Program-made: the position numbers and the translations under genes
The notes under the pieces: generated by a model
Databases searched by the model: none
What the model saw: only the letters and a program-made list of their open reading frames with translations
What the model was told of the DNA's origin: nothing
NCBI GenBank assembly: GCA_038212305.1
Contig: JBBQUP010000110.1
Location: forward strand, 1-10,519
Origin: JBBQUP01 sp038212305
GTDB taxonomy: Bacteria > Bacteroidota > Bacteroidia > Bacteroidales > Marinilabiliaceae
DNA: 10,519 bases
Direction: 5' to 3'
Shown here: piece by piece, positions 1-5,446 of the stretch
Numbering within the stretch: position 1 is the first letter of the stretch
Layout of the letters: every line of letters starts with the position of its first letter

Positions 1-339
1 AATTTTAAATGCAACCAATTGAGCTGTAATGGTTGTTCCAAAGGCTGTTCCAATAATAACAGGTAACGATTGAGCAAATGTAAGTAAACCCGATTCAACA
101 AAACCAATTAAAACAACCGATGAAGCACTGCTGCTTTGAAACAGAATGGTGAACAAGATGCCAAATAGAGCAGCTTTTATCCTATTCTCTGCTACTGAAT
201 TCAAGAAAAACCGCATTTGACGACCAGCTAAGTTTTTCATGCTTAAACTTAACTGTTCCATGCCCAATAAAAAGAACCCCAAGCCTCCTAAGAGTCCCAT
301 AAATACTAGCAACGTTGAATAACTACTCCACTCGACCAT
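1..339 (-). CDS. Na/Pi-cotransporter family protein, N-terminal part
   Basis: The gene runs off the left edge; 113 N-terminal residues are visible from an ATG at 339. They hold a hydrophobic first helix (about residues 9-28), then the Q-S-S-S-A-S-S signature (about 71-77) and a G-T-A-F-G-T-T-I-T-A segment (about 99-108). These resemble the QSSSAT and GTN-GTT repeats of the Na/Pi cotransporter II family (PF02690, NptA/YjbB type). Family members are inner-membrane proteins that move phosphate with sodium; many bacterial ones carry a C-terminal PhoU-like domain, which would lie outside the window. The start is supported by the hydrophobic segment beginning right after it and by the lack of an upstream in-frame extension of similar character. 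The neighbour at 422-922 reads the same way, but a weak hairpin lies between them. Family assignment is firm. The transported ion cannot be read from the sequence. Confidence 0.88.
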   Translation of the reverse strand, partial: MVEWSSYSTLLVFMGLLGGLGFFLLGMEQLSLSMKNLAGRQMRFFLNSVAENRIKAALFGILFTILFQSSSASSVVLIGFVESGLLTFAQSLPVIIGTAFGTTITAQLVAFKI

Positions 340-381
340 TTGTATCTGCTTTTAGAAATTACTCAACAATTGTATAAAATT

Positions 382-406
382 AGAATAAGGAATTGCTTCT
401 TATTCT
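382..406 (-). terminator. weak hairpin, possible terminator
   Basis: AGAATAAG (382-389) and CTTATTCT (399-406) form an 8-bp perfect stem around a 9-base loop. Read leftward it lies just after the stop of the 422-922 gene and is followed by an AATTTTATA stretch, as a weak intrinsic terminator would be. The stem is AT-rich, so it may be chance in such a composition. Confidence 0.35.
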
Positions 407-421
407 TAATATCACTCAACA

Positions 422-922
422 TCAAAAACTAAGTTTAATTCCAATTCCATCTTCATTAAATCCAAAATTCATCGATGTAACATCACTCTGATTCTTTTTT
501 AACCCTTCATTGTATATTCCAACATTTTTTTTTGCAGCCGACATGTATTTTAGCGAAAAAGGAATGCTTATAGCTGTTAATCCAGCACCTGAAATTAACA
601 TTGGTACATTGGGTTTACCTCCACCAATTGCAGTTCCAAGATTCCATCCCAATAAAAAACCACCAATTGAACCAATTACAGTTCCAACAACGTAGTTTTT
701 TTTAGCAATTTTCATGCTTTGGTATGCCTCCTGATTATCTTGCATTAAAACAAGCATCTCTCCTGGAGATAAAATTTTTCCGTTTTGATGAAAAACAGTT
801 CCTAATATTTTCTTTTGCTCTATGGGCTCATTTTTTACTTGCGAAAAAAGCGAACCCACCATTGTCAAAACGCAAGCCAAAACAATGGCTCTTTTTATAA
901 AAATGCTCATAATGCGATTCAT
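422..922 (-). CDS. conserved-type exported/membrane protein of unknown function
   Basis: A 166-residue protein. Residues 1-27 look like a signal peptide: K10/R11, a hydrophobic core at 12-26, and a likely cut in S-L-F-S before Q28. A polar stretch of about 45 residues follows. Next come a glycine-rich hydrophobic segment (about 78-102, with G-T-V-I-G-S-I-G-G and G-T-A-I-G-G-G) and a second hydrophobic segment (about 108-124). The end is alternating polar/hydrophobic and finishes G-I-G-I-K-L-S-F; a terminal aromatic is common in outer-membrane proteins. I recognise the general type (secreted Bacteroidota hypothetical with this kind of tail) but no named family. ATG at 922 is used; the ATG at 910 (M5) is an equally possible start and leaves the signal peptide intact. 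No Shine-Dalgarno sequence is visible, as usual in this phylum. The function is unknown. Confidence 0.75.
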   Translation of the reverse strand: MNRIMSIFIKRAIVLACVLTMVGSLFSQVKNEPIEQKKILGTVFHQNGKILSPGEMLVLMQDNQEAYQSMKIAKKNYVVGTVIGSIGGFLLGWNLGTAIGGGKPNVPMLISGAGLTAISIPFSLKYMSAAKKNVGIYNEGLKKNQSDVTSMNFGFNEDGIGIKLSF

Positions 923-997
923 TTATAAATAATTCTAAATTAACACACTTCCCTTATAAAAACTTAATTATCAATACATTCACCCCTCAATCGACCA

Positions 998-1068
998 TTC
1001 TTCTTATCTTTTTATCTCCTTCTCCTTCTATCTATATGTCTTTTTCTCTTCCTCTAACTCTTTGCTCC
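998..1068. other. polypyrimidine tract (purine-rich on the minus strand)
   Basis: Only 9 of these 71 plus-strand bases are purines. The rest is irregular C/T in short TTCT, TCTCC and TCTTCC units, not a clean tandem repeat. It begins in the intergenic gap and runs into the last codons of the leftward gene at 1054-1587, whose mRNA 3' end would therefore be a long A/G-rich stretch. Confidence 0.6.
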
Positions 1069-1587
1069 AATAAAATAATCCTCTTTATTGGCAAACAAAA
1101 CATTAAAGGTAGTTAAACTTCCATAGGCACGGGTGATGTATTGTTGAATATTCACTTTATCTTCATCGGTAAGCTTATCGTTCGAATTAATATTTTGCTC
1201 CAAAACGCGCAAACGATCGCGCACCATGACTATTTTATGAAAGAAAGTTTCAATTGGCACCTCCTTGGCCTGCATGTCAGTGTTTGCAGGTTTCATAATC
1301 AGCACTCCTCCCTCCCATTTTTTCCCCATCTCAACCATTGCTGGCAACACCCCATAATGGTCTAAAACTTGAGAGATAACCTTCACTAAATCAATGGCCT
1401 CAACGATTGGTGCAGATGATGATTCACTGCCTTTTTCAAGCACTGTTAATTCATTGTTTCGTATTAATATCTCCACCTTTCCGCCATGGGCAAAGAATAT
1501 TTCGTATGATGTTAACCCAATCTTTGCAATCATCCCTTCACCATAGCGAGGGTGGTCTATTTTAGTTCCAACCGTTAAAATTTCCAT
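1054..1587 (-). CDS. conserved-type hypothetical protein with SH3-like N-terminus
   Basis: A 177-residue soluble protein with no signal peptide or membrane segment. Residues about 5-50 (V-G-T-K-I-D-H-P-R-Y-G-E-G-M-I) follow the G-x-x-V-x-H-P-x-x-G-x-G-x-V pattern of small SH3/Tudor-like barrels such as those in CarD/CdnL and at the UvrD C-terminus. A polar linker (51-60, E-K-G-S-E-S-S-S) joins this to a mostly helical domain (61-177) that I do not recognise. That domain carries a conserved-looking G-K-K-W-E-G-G-V-L-I-M-K-P segment and ends in A-N-K-E-D-Y-F-I-G-A-K-S. The barrel suggests binding to protein or nucleic acid, but that is inference. It diverges from the META lipoprotein gene with 66 bases between the two starts. 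ATG at 1587 is the only sensible start, because the barrel begins directly after it. Confidence 0.8.
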   Translation of the reverse strand: MEILTVGTKIDHPRYGEGMIAKIGLTSYEIFFAHGGKVEILIRNNELTVLEKGSESSSAPIVEAIDLVKVISQVLDHYGVLPAMVEMGKKWEGGVLIMKPANTDMQAKEVPIETFFHKIVMVRDRLRVLEQNINSNDKLTDEDKVNIQQYITRAYGSLTTFNVLFANKEDYFIGAKS

Positions 1588-1653
1588 AACTTTACTTTTT
1601 AGATTATTATTTTTCTGATATTGCCACAGTATTATTTAAAAATATTAAAGAAA

Positions 1654-2166
1654 ATGAATTATTCAACATCATTAAGAAAGATATTTTACACACTTTTATT
1701 TACATTCGCTTTAATCGGATGTAAATGCCACAAATCTACCATTAATAATACTTCTGAAGCAATAAGTCCAATTTCAGCGATTGAAATCACCTCAAGCAAT
1801 ACTACTCCTTGCCATTCTGCCACGCCATTGATGCTTGAAAACAAAAAATGGCAATTGATTAGGATGGAGGATAAAAGCGTATCGCTGTTAGCATTCAGTA
1901 ACGAAATTCCTTCAGTAAGCTTTTCGGTTGGCACATCGTACATTCAGGGTTACAGCGGTTGTAACCAATTTGGCGGCAACTGTTTGATGGGTAATAATAC
2001 CTTAGATATTGGTCAACTCATTGCCACAAAACGTTATTGCATAAACGTTCCAGAACCCGAGTTTTTAAACCTCTTAAAAAGATGTAATCAGTATTGTTTC
2101 GAGCAGGAATTGCTGCTTTTAAAAGAGAATGATGTAACGTTGTTAGTTTTTGAATCCAGCAACTAA
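1654..2166 (+). CDS. META-domain (HslJ-like) lipoprotein
   Basis: A 170-residue protein from ATG 1654. A TTG at 1621 would add 11 residues, but the ATG places the signal peptide correctly. K9 and a hydrophobic core (10-21) lead to a lipobox, L20-I-G-C23, so the mature protein is probably a lipoprotein. After a Ser/Thr-rich linker (about 28-58), residues 60-167 match the META domain: W66 in K-W-Q-L, P86-S-V-S-F, then I-Q-G-Y-S-G-C-N-Q-F-G-G (97-108) with the G-C-N core, L-D-I-G (117-120), a T-x-x-x-C segment ending at C129, and a final L-L-L-L-K-E-N-D-V-T-L-L-V-F strand pair. META domains occur in HslJ of E. coli (heat-inducible, linked to novobiocin resistance) and in many periplasmic or surface lipoproteins; no catalytic role is known. 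C103 and C129 could pair. It stands alone in its direction, divergent from the 1054-1587 gene. Confidence 0.85.
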   Translation: MNYSTSLRKIFYTLLFTFALIGCKCHKSTINNTSEAISPISAIEITSSNTTPCHSATPLMLENKKWQLIRMEDKSVSLLAFSNEIPSVSFSVGTSYIQGYSGCNQFGGNCLMGNNTLDIGQLIATKRYCINVPEPEFLNLLKRCNQYCFEQELLLLKENDVTLLVFESSN

Positions 2167-2306
2167 CTTAACACTGATGCATTATAACACCTCTAAATTT
2201 AATAATTTTCGAAACCCTCATGAAATATTATAATCTCGTTAAATTTAATAGCATTATTAAAAGTCCAAGGATAAAATTTTCAGGACTCTATTTTATTGAA
2301 AACGAA

Positions 2307-2334
2307 TTTGACATTCATTAATTACCTAAATTTA
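2307..2334 (+). promoter_or_regulatory. possible Bacteroidota-type promoter
   Basis: TTTG at 2307-2310 and TAAATTTA at 2327-2334 (7 of 8 against TAnnTTTG) are separated by 16 bases and lie 19 bases before the ATG at 2354. The spacing is at or below the short end of the usual range and the region is very AT-rich, so the call is tentative. The rest of 2167-2353 shows only an 11-bp direct repeat, TAAATTTAATA at 2194 and 2240, and a weak ATAAAAT/ATTTTAT dyad (2271-2296). Confidence 0.3.
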
Positions 2335-2353
2335 CATTTCCAATGATTCAAAA

Positions 2354-2713
2354 ATGAGAGGTAAACTATTCTATTTTTTTCTTTTTACAACTCTCGTTGT
2401 TTCATTCGTCCATGCTAATTTTTCGGCTTCGAATACGAACCAATATACTGTTAATCAACCTCATCCGAACCAACAGTTTATTTCAGAAGAATTACCAATA
2501 AATAATGTATGGGGAGTAATATCGTCTTCTTTTAGTATCTGTATTATTGTCCAAACAATTTCTAATGCATCAATTCTAAAATGGCAATCTTCTCGTTTTG
2601 ATAAACTGTCCCAACTAGAATTTATTCTTTTTAAAGCATCTCATATTAACTCTGATGCAGATATTAGTCTCTGCACTCGCGTTATTGTTTATCCTCATCA
2701 TTCCTTTGGCTAG
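2354..2713 (+). CDS. small predicted exported protein, unrecognised
   Basis: A 119-residue open frame starting at ATG 2354 behind an A-rich leader. Residues 1-22 are a credible signal peptide: R2/K4, a strongly hydrophobic core at 5-19, and V-H-A before N22. Next come an Asn/Gln/Pro-rich stretch (22-45), a second moderately hydrophobic segment (about 49-71, W-G-V-I-S-S-S-F-S-I-C-I-I-V), and a polar tail ending in Y-P-H-H-S-F-G. It has no lipobox and only two cysteines. I do not recognise the family. The 35-residue membrane protein gene starts 84 bases downstream, followed by a strong terminator, so the two are probably co-transcribed. The signal peptide and possible promoter favour a real gene. 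Lack of any known homology leaves open a decayed gene or a chance frame in AT-rich DNA. Confidence 0.5.
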   Translation: MRGKLFYFFLFTTLVVSFVHANFSASNTNQYTVNQPHPNQQFISEELPINNVWGVISSSFSICIIVQTISNASILKWQSSRFDKLSQLEFILFKASHINSDADISLCTRVIVYPHHSFG

Positions 2714-2797
2714 CATCATTTTTAAGGAAATCACTCAATTAACGTTTTTATTAATAATAACAATATGCCCCTTTTGAGGAGTAATAAATATATTATC

Positions 2798-2905
2798 ATG
2801 AATACATCAATCATTGTAATGGGATTAATTATGCTTTCACTATTTATTGTCCCTATCGTTTTAATAAACATAATTAGCAATTATAAAAAAAGGAAAAATT
2901 CATAA
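2798..2905 (+). CDS. 35-residue single-span membrane protein
   Basis: ATG 2798 to TAA 2905. After M-N-T-S comes one hydrophobic helix (about residues 5-27, rich in I, L, V, M and F) and then a positively charged tail, N-Y-K-K-R-K-N-S. By the positive-inside rule the C-terminus should face the cytoplasm. The layout (tiny helix plus Lys/Arg tail) is a common kind of small membrane protein in this phylum. The gene lies only 10 bases before the terminator at 2915-2961, which supports it being the last translated frame of a transcript. A purine-rich GAGGAG (2776-2781) lies 16 bases before the ATG, too far for a normal ribosome binding site. The function is unknown. It could be a chance frame, but the topology and position argue against that. 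Confidence 0.5.
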   Translation: MNTSIIVMGLIMLSLFIVPIVLINIISNYKKRKNS

Positions 2906-2914
2906 AATCGATTC

Positions 2915-2961
2915 TAAATAAAAAAAGAGGAGCAAATAACAAGCTCCTCTTTTTTTATTTA
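2915..2961 (+). terminator. strong intrinsic terminator, probably bidirectional
   Basis: A perfect stem of 19 bp: the left arm (2915-2933) ends in GAGGAGC and the right arm (2943-2961) begins with GCTCCTC, around a 9-base AAATAACAA loop. The lower stem is an A-run paired with seven T, so each strand has its own T-tract. It closes the 2354-2905 unit and insulates the next gene. Confidence 0.85.
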
Positions 2962-3087
2962 TAGTAGCAACCTCCCCACTCTATCCATCACAATAATTTA
3001 TTAATCAATTACTTAAGCTGATTGCTAATTAGATATTGCCATTGATAGTAATACATAATTAATCAAATTTAAATATATTAATACCTT

Positions 3088-3121
3088 TTTGTATTTATAT
3101 GAGTTTAATTGTTTATTTTCG
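3088..3121 (+). promoter_or_regulatory. possible promoter of the surface-lipoprotein gene
   Basis: TTTG (3088-3091) and TATTTTCG (3114-3121, 7 of 8 against TAnnTTTG) with 22 bases between them, 26 bases before the ATG at 3148. The elements and order fit the Bacteroidota -33/-7 pattern, but the gap is near the long limit. The remaining bases after the terminator (2962-3087) are featureless AT-rich DNA. Confidence 0.35.
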
Positions 3122-3147
3122 TTTTATAAATTTTAAAAAAAAATCTT

Positions 3148-4125
3148 ATGAAAAAACATCAAGTTTTAGGAATAGTTCTTGCAATAGCACTTACATTGAC
3201 ATCTTGTTCTAAAGATGAAAGTAATCCACTCCCATCAGACCAATCATTTAAAAATTTGAGAGCAATGGCTGATAAACAGATTAGTATTCAAAAAACATTC
3301 AAGGCTGAAGATGGTTTTACTTTTACTTCTACCAAAGGAGTGAAAATTGTTCTTGCTCCTAACTCATTAAAACTGCCAAATGGAACCTTGGCAACTGGAC
3401 AGGTTAATATCGATTACAAAGAAATTTTCAGCCGAGGTTCAATGTTAACAAACAACAGAACAACCTTAGGAAAACTCCCTGATGGGAAAAAAGCATTGTT
3501 AAAATCAGGAGGTGCTTTTTTCTTGAATGGCACACAAGGAACACAACAACTAACGTTAGTTAATAATGTGCAATTACAAATTCCAGCTGCATTAACCGTA
3601 GCAGATCCAGAAATGACTTTATGGAAAGGTATTGTTGACGAAAATGACAACCTTACTTGGGATGAAATTAAAACAGATGCTAATGGGACAAACGGTGGTA
3701 GAGTTTTCTTAGAAGGTAAAGGGGATACTAAAACTTATTATGCTGCATTTAGTTCGTTTGGATGGACGAACGTTGATAAATTTTATAGCGATCCAAGACC
3801 CAAAACAACGCTTTTAGTAGCAGTGCCAAATGGTTACGACAATCAAAATTGTGCTGTATATCTTTCTTATGATGGCGAAGGAAATAATTCACTTGCTAAT
3901 CTTGATACATATAGCAGTACAACAAAGCTATTTAGTGAACACTACGGCCAAATACCTGTTGGACTAAACATGCATGTTATTTTTGTAACAGAAGATAGTG
4001 GTCAATGGAGATATGCAATTAAAGGGGTTACTGTAGCAGCTAATGACACCTATACCTTTACATTAGCAGAAACAGCATTAACTTCATTAGCTTCATTAGA
4101 ATCATTGATTAATGCACTTCCCTAG
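3148..4125 (+). CDS. predicted surface lipoprotein with ZU5-like domain
   Basis: A 325-residue protein. A signal peptide (K2/K3, hydrophobic core 6-17) ends in the lipobox L17-T-S-C20. The following S-K-D-E-S places K22 then D23-E24, the K-(D/E)2 pattern known as a lipoprotein export signal in Bacteroidota, so the protein is probably displayed on the outer surface. Residues about 57-145 form a beta domain: G-V-K-I-V-L-A-P-N-S-L (64-74), G-Q-V-N-I-D-Y-K-E-I (84-93), then L-K-S-G-G-A-F-F-L-N (118-127). This layout recalls ZU5-like modules in large secreted Bacteroidota proteins. A second module begins at F-G-W-T-N-V-D-K-F (204-212), like the F-G-W-x-N-C-D-x-F motif of those proteins but with Val for Cys. 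No enzyme motif is seen. The gene stands alone behind a terminator. Adhesion or stabilisation is a guess from domain type. ATG 3148 follows an A-rich leader and positions the signal peptide correctly. Confidence 0.8.
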   Translation: MKKHQVLGIVLAIALTLTSCSKDESNPLPSDQSFKNLRAMADKQISIQKTFKAEDGFTFTSTKGVKIVLAPNSLKLPNGTLATGQVNIDYKEIFSRGSMLTNNRTTLGKLPDGKKALLKSGGAFFLNGTQGTQQLTLVNNVQLQIPAALTVADPEMTLWKGIVDENDNLTWDEIKTDANGTNGGRVFLEGKGDTKTYYAAFSSFGWTNVDKFYSDPRPKTTLLVAVPNGYDNQNCAVYLSYDGEGNNSLANLDTYSSTTKLFSEHYGQIPVGLNMHVIFVTEDSGQWRYAIKGVTVAANDTYTFTLAETALTSLASLESLINALP

Positions 4126-4141
4126 TTTTCAATAAATAGTC

Positions 4142-4258
4142 TTTGCAAGAAAACGCCAAATACTGCGTTACTCTCGTTTTTGAAACAGTCATTTACAAAT
4201 AGTAAACTACTTGATTTCAAACACTTAGAAAGCCTAGCCTTTGACGTTTTTTATCAAA
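4142..4258. repeat. large imperfect inverted repeat, possible MITE-like or REP-like element
   Basis: The left arm (4142-4196) and the reverse complement of the right arm (4202-4258) align over their whole length. From the outside in they share TTTG, AAAACG-CAAA, TTTGAAA and finally TTTAC/GTAAA around a 5-base AAATA centre. I count 28-29 matches in the first 44 aligned positions without gaps; the arm ends and core match best and the middle is diverged. Such a foldable element of about 117 bp between genes resembles miniature inverted-repeat or palindromic interspersed repeats. No transposase or clear target-site duplication is visible. Whether it recurs in the genome cannot be judged here. Confidence 0.6.
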
Positions 4259-4364
4259 TAAAGAAAAAGCTGGAGTATTTTTGCCGACACAAATTACAAA
4301 TGAGATTTTGTTGGTGCACGAAAAAACAATTTTTAGACCTCGAAAGCTACCAACGGTTATCGAA

Positions 4365-4385
4365 ATTCAACCCCTTCGGGGGAAT
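4365..4385. other. small GC-rich hairpin
   Basis: CCCC (4371-4374) pairs with GGGG (4378-4381) over a TTC loop, extended by ATTC (4365-4368) pairing with GAAT (4382-4385) across a 2-base bulge. This is the only GC-rich spot in the intergenic region and no T-tract follows directly, so it is not a typical terminator. It could be the end of a structured RNA or part of a repeat. Confidence 0.5.
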
Positions 4386-4420
4386 GAAAATACCTTCTGC
4401 TTAGCTAAACGACATTGAAT

Positions 4421-4479
4421 TACATATTAAAATAACAAGGCAGAAATATTTTATTTCTGCCTTGTTATTTTAATATGTA
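4421..4479 (+). terminator. perfect 28-bp stem-loop, likely bidirectional terminator
   Basis: The left arm 4421-4448 and right arm 4452-4479 are exact reverse complements with a 3-base TTT loop. The inner stem carries the only GC-rich part (CAAGGCAG/CTGCCTTG), flanked by AAAATAA/TTATTTT so that either strand ends in a T-rich run. It separates the lipoprotein region from the exporter operon. Confidence 0.75.
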
Positions 4480-4636
4480 TCATGTGCTATTAAATAGTTC
4501 TCAATTAAGTCGTTATTCCTTAATTTTGCTCTTTGGGTATGGCTTTGATTAATTGTGACAAAATCATAAGTTGAAATAAATAACCCGAAATCCAATAATT
4601 TTCATTTTTTTAACGTCCTATCCCTCTTAATAGACC

Positions 4637-4644
4637 TATTTTTG
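4637..4644 (+). promoter_or_regulatory. -7 box of the exporter operon promoter
   Basis: TATTTTTG matches the Bacteroidota TAnnTTTG -7 element at all fixed positions and lies 28 bases before the ATG at 4673, leaving a short leader. No good TTTG -33 box is seen at the usual distance; only a T-run (4605-4611) is present. Confidence 0.5.
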
Positions 4645-4672
4645 TGATCTAACAATAAATTACGAATGCAAC

Positions 4673-5443
4673 ATGCAACATTCGAAGAAAAAGGAAATTG
4701 AAGACTTGGGCTCTATTCTACTCGAAATCGGCTCTGCTTTAATGAGTTCGGGGGCTAATAGCTTGCGCATTAGAACTATTATCGATCGAATTTCATCGTC
4801 CTTTGGTTATAACATTGAATTGTTAATAACCAATAGGGCATTGATGATAACTGTTCATAACGAGGCCGATCAGCATTTTTTTAACAGCATAAAAAGAACA
4901 TCTCCACATGGGGTGAATTTTCGGGTAGCCTCAGGCATTAGTCGGATGAGTTGGAGAGTTATTGAAGAAAAATGGAGTGTGGATAAAATTGAACAAGAGC
5001 TGGATCGATTGCTTGCATTGCCCCATTACCCTCGCCTTGTTATCTTATCGTTGGTTGCATTAGCCGGTGCCTCATTTTGTCGACTCTTTGGTGGTAACTG
5101 GATGGATATGCTCATTTCTTTTGGAGCAACGTTTGCGGGTCTTTTTATCCGACAGGAATTTGTCAAACGAGAGTTTAACACCTACCTCTGTATTTTCATG
5201 GGAGCTTTAACTGCGTCGCTACTATCTGGATTTTATTTAAGATATGGCTCCAGTCCTACCGCAGAGCATACATTTGCTACATCGGTGCTATTCCTTATTC
5301 CTGGTGTTCCGCTGATCAATAGTTTCTCAGATTTAATAGATGGCAATATCATGAATGGAACAATAAGAGGTGTGCATGGACTCATTATCTCGTTTGCCAT
5401 TGCATTAGGATTATTAACAGCTATGCTCATTTATCACTTGTAA
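4673..5443 (+). CDS. yjjP: ThrE/YjjP-type exporter subunit, large half
   Basis: A 256-residue protein, the same length I recall for E. coli YjjP. Residues 1-118 are the cytoplasmic domain of the ThrE/DUF1212 family (PF06738), with L-L-E-I-G-S-A-L-M-S-S-G-A (16-28) and the N-I-E-L-L-I-T-N region (47-54). About five membrane helices follow (121-256). The family signature I-P-G-V-P-L-I-N-S-F-S-D-L-I-D-G (209-224) sits between the last helices. In E. coli YjjP and YjjB together export succinate; in Corynebacterium the fused ThrE exports threonine and serine. The yjjB-like partner starts 3 bases after this stop, so the two are surely translated from one mRNA and form one inner-membrane transporter. 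The start at 4673 puts the family motif at the normal distance; another ATG at 4666 is out of frame and gives only 11 codons. The substrate is not readable from sequence. Confidence 0.9.
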   Translation: MQHSKKKEIEDLGSILLEIGSALMSSGANSLRIRTIIDRISSSFGYNIELLITNRALMITVHNEADQHFFNSIKRTSPHGVNFRVASGISRMSWRVIEEKWSVDKIEQELDRLLALPHYPRLVILSLVALAGASFCRLFGGNWMDMLISFGATFAGLFIRQEFVKREFNTYLCIFMGALTASLLSGFYLRYGSSPTAEHTFATSVLFLIPGVPLINSFSDLIDGNIMNGTIRGVHGLIISFAIALGLLTAMLIYHL

Positions 5444-5446
5444 ACT

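Larger units (their letters stand above)
4126..4672. other. 547-base intergenic region with repeats, no convincing gene
   Basis: This holds, left to right: a large imperfect inverted repeat (4142-4258), about 100 bases with no clear structure (4259-4364), a small GC hairpin (4365-4385), a perfect 28-bp stem-loop (4421-4479), an AT-rich stretch (4480-4636), and a -7 promoter box (4637-4644). A 74-codon frame at 4180-4404 exists, but its protein has no recognisable character and its start lies inside the inverted repeat. The nearest strong terminator for the lipoprotein gene is almost 300 bases after its stop, so either its mRNA has a long 3' tail or something else is transcribed here. Confidence 0.7.

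Noticed and set aside
1621..1653. TTG start extending the META lipoprotein by 11 residues
   Set aside because: The ATG at 1654 gives a normal-length signal peptide, while the extension would add a second short basic-hydrophobic segment before it.
4180..4404. 74-codon plus-strand frame in the intergenic region
   Set aside because: Its start lies inside the inverted repeat, it has no signal peptide or known motif, and it runs through the CCCC/GGGG hairpin; more likely chance.
4666..4701. 11-codon frame overlapping the yjjP start
   Set aside because: It is out of frame, very short and unsupported. It could be a leader peptide, but nothing in its residues suggests it.
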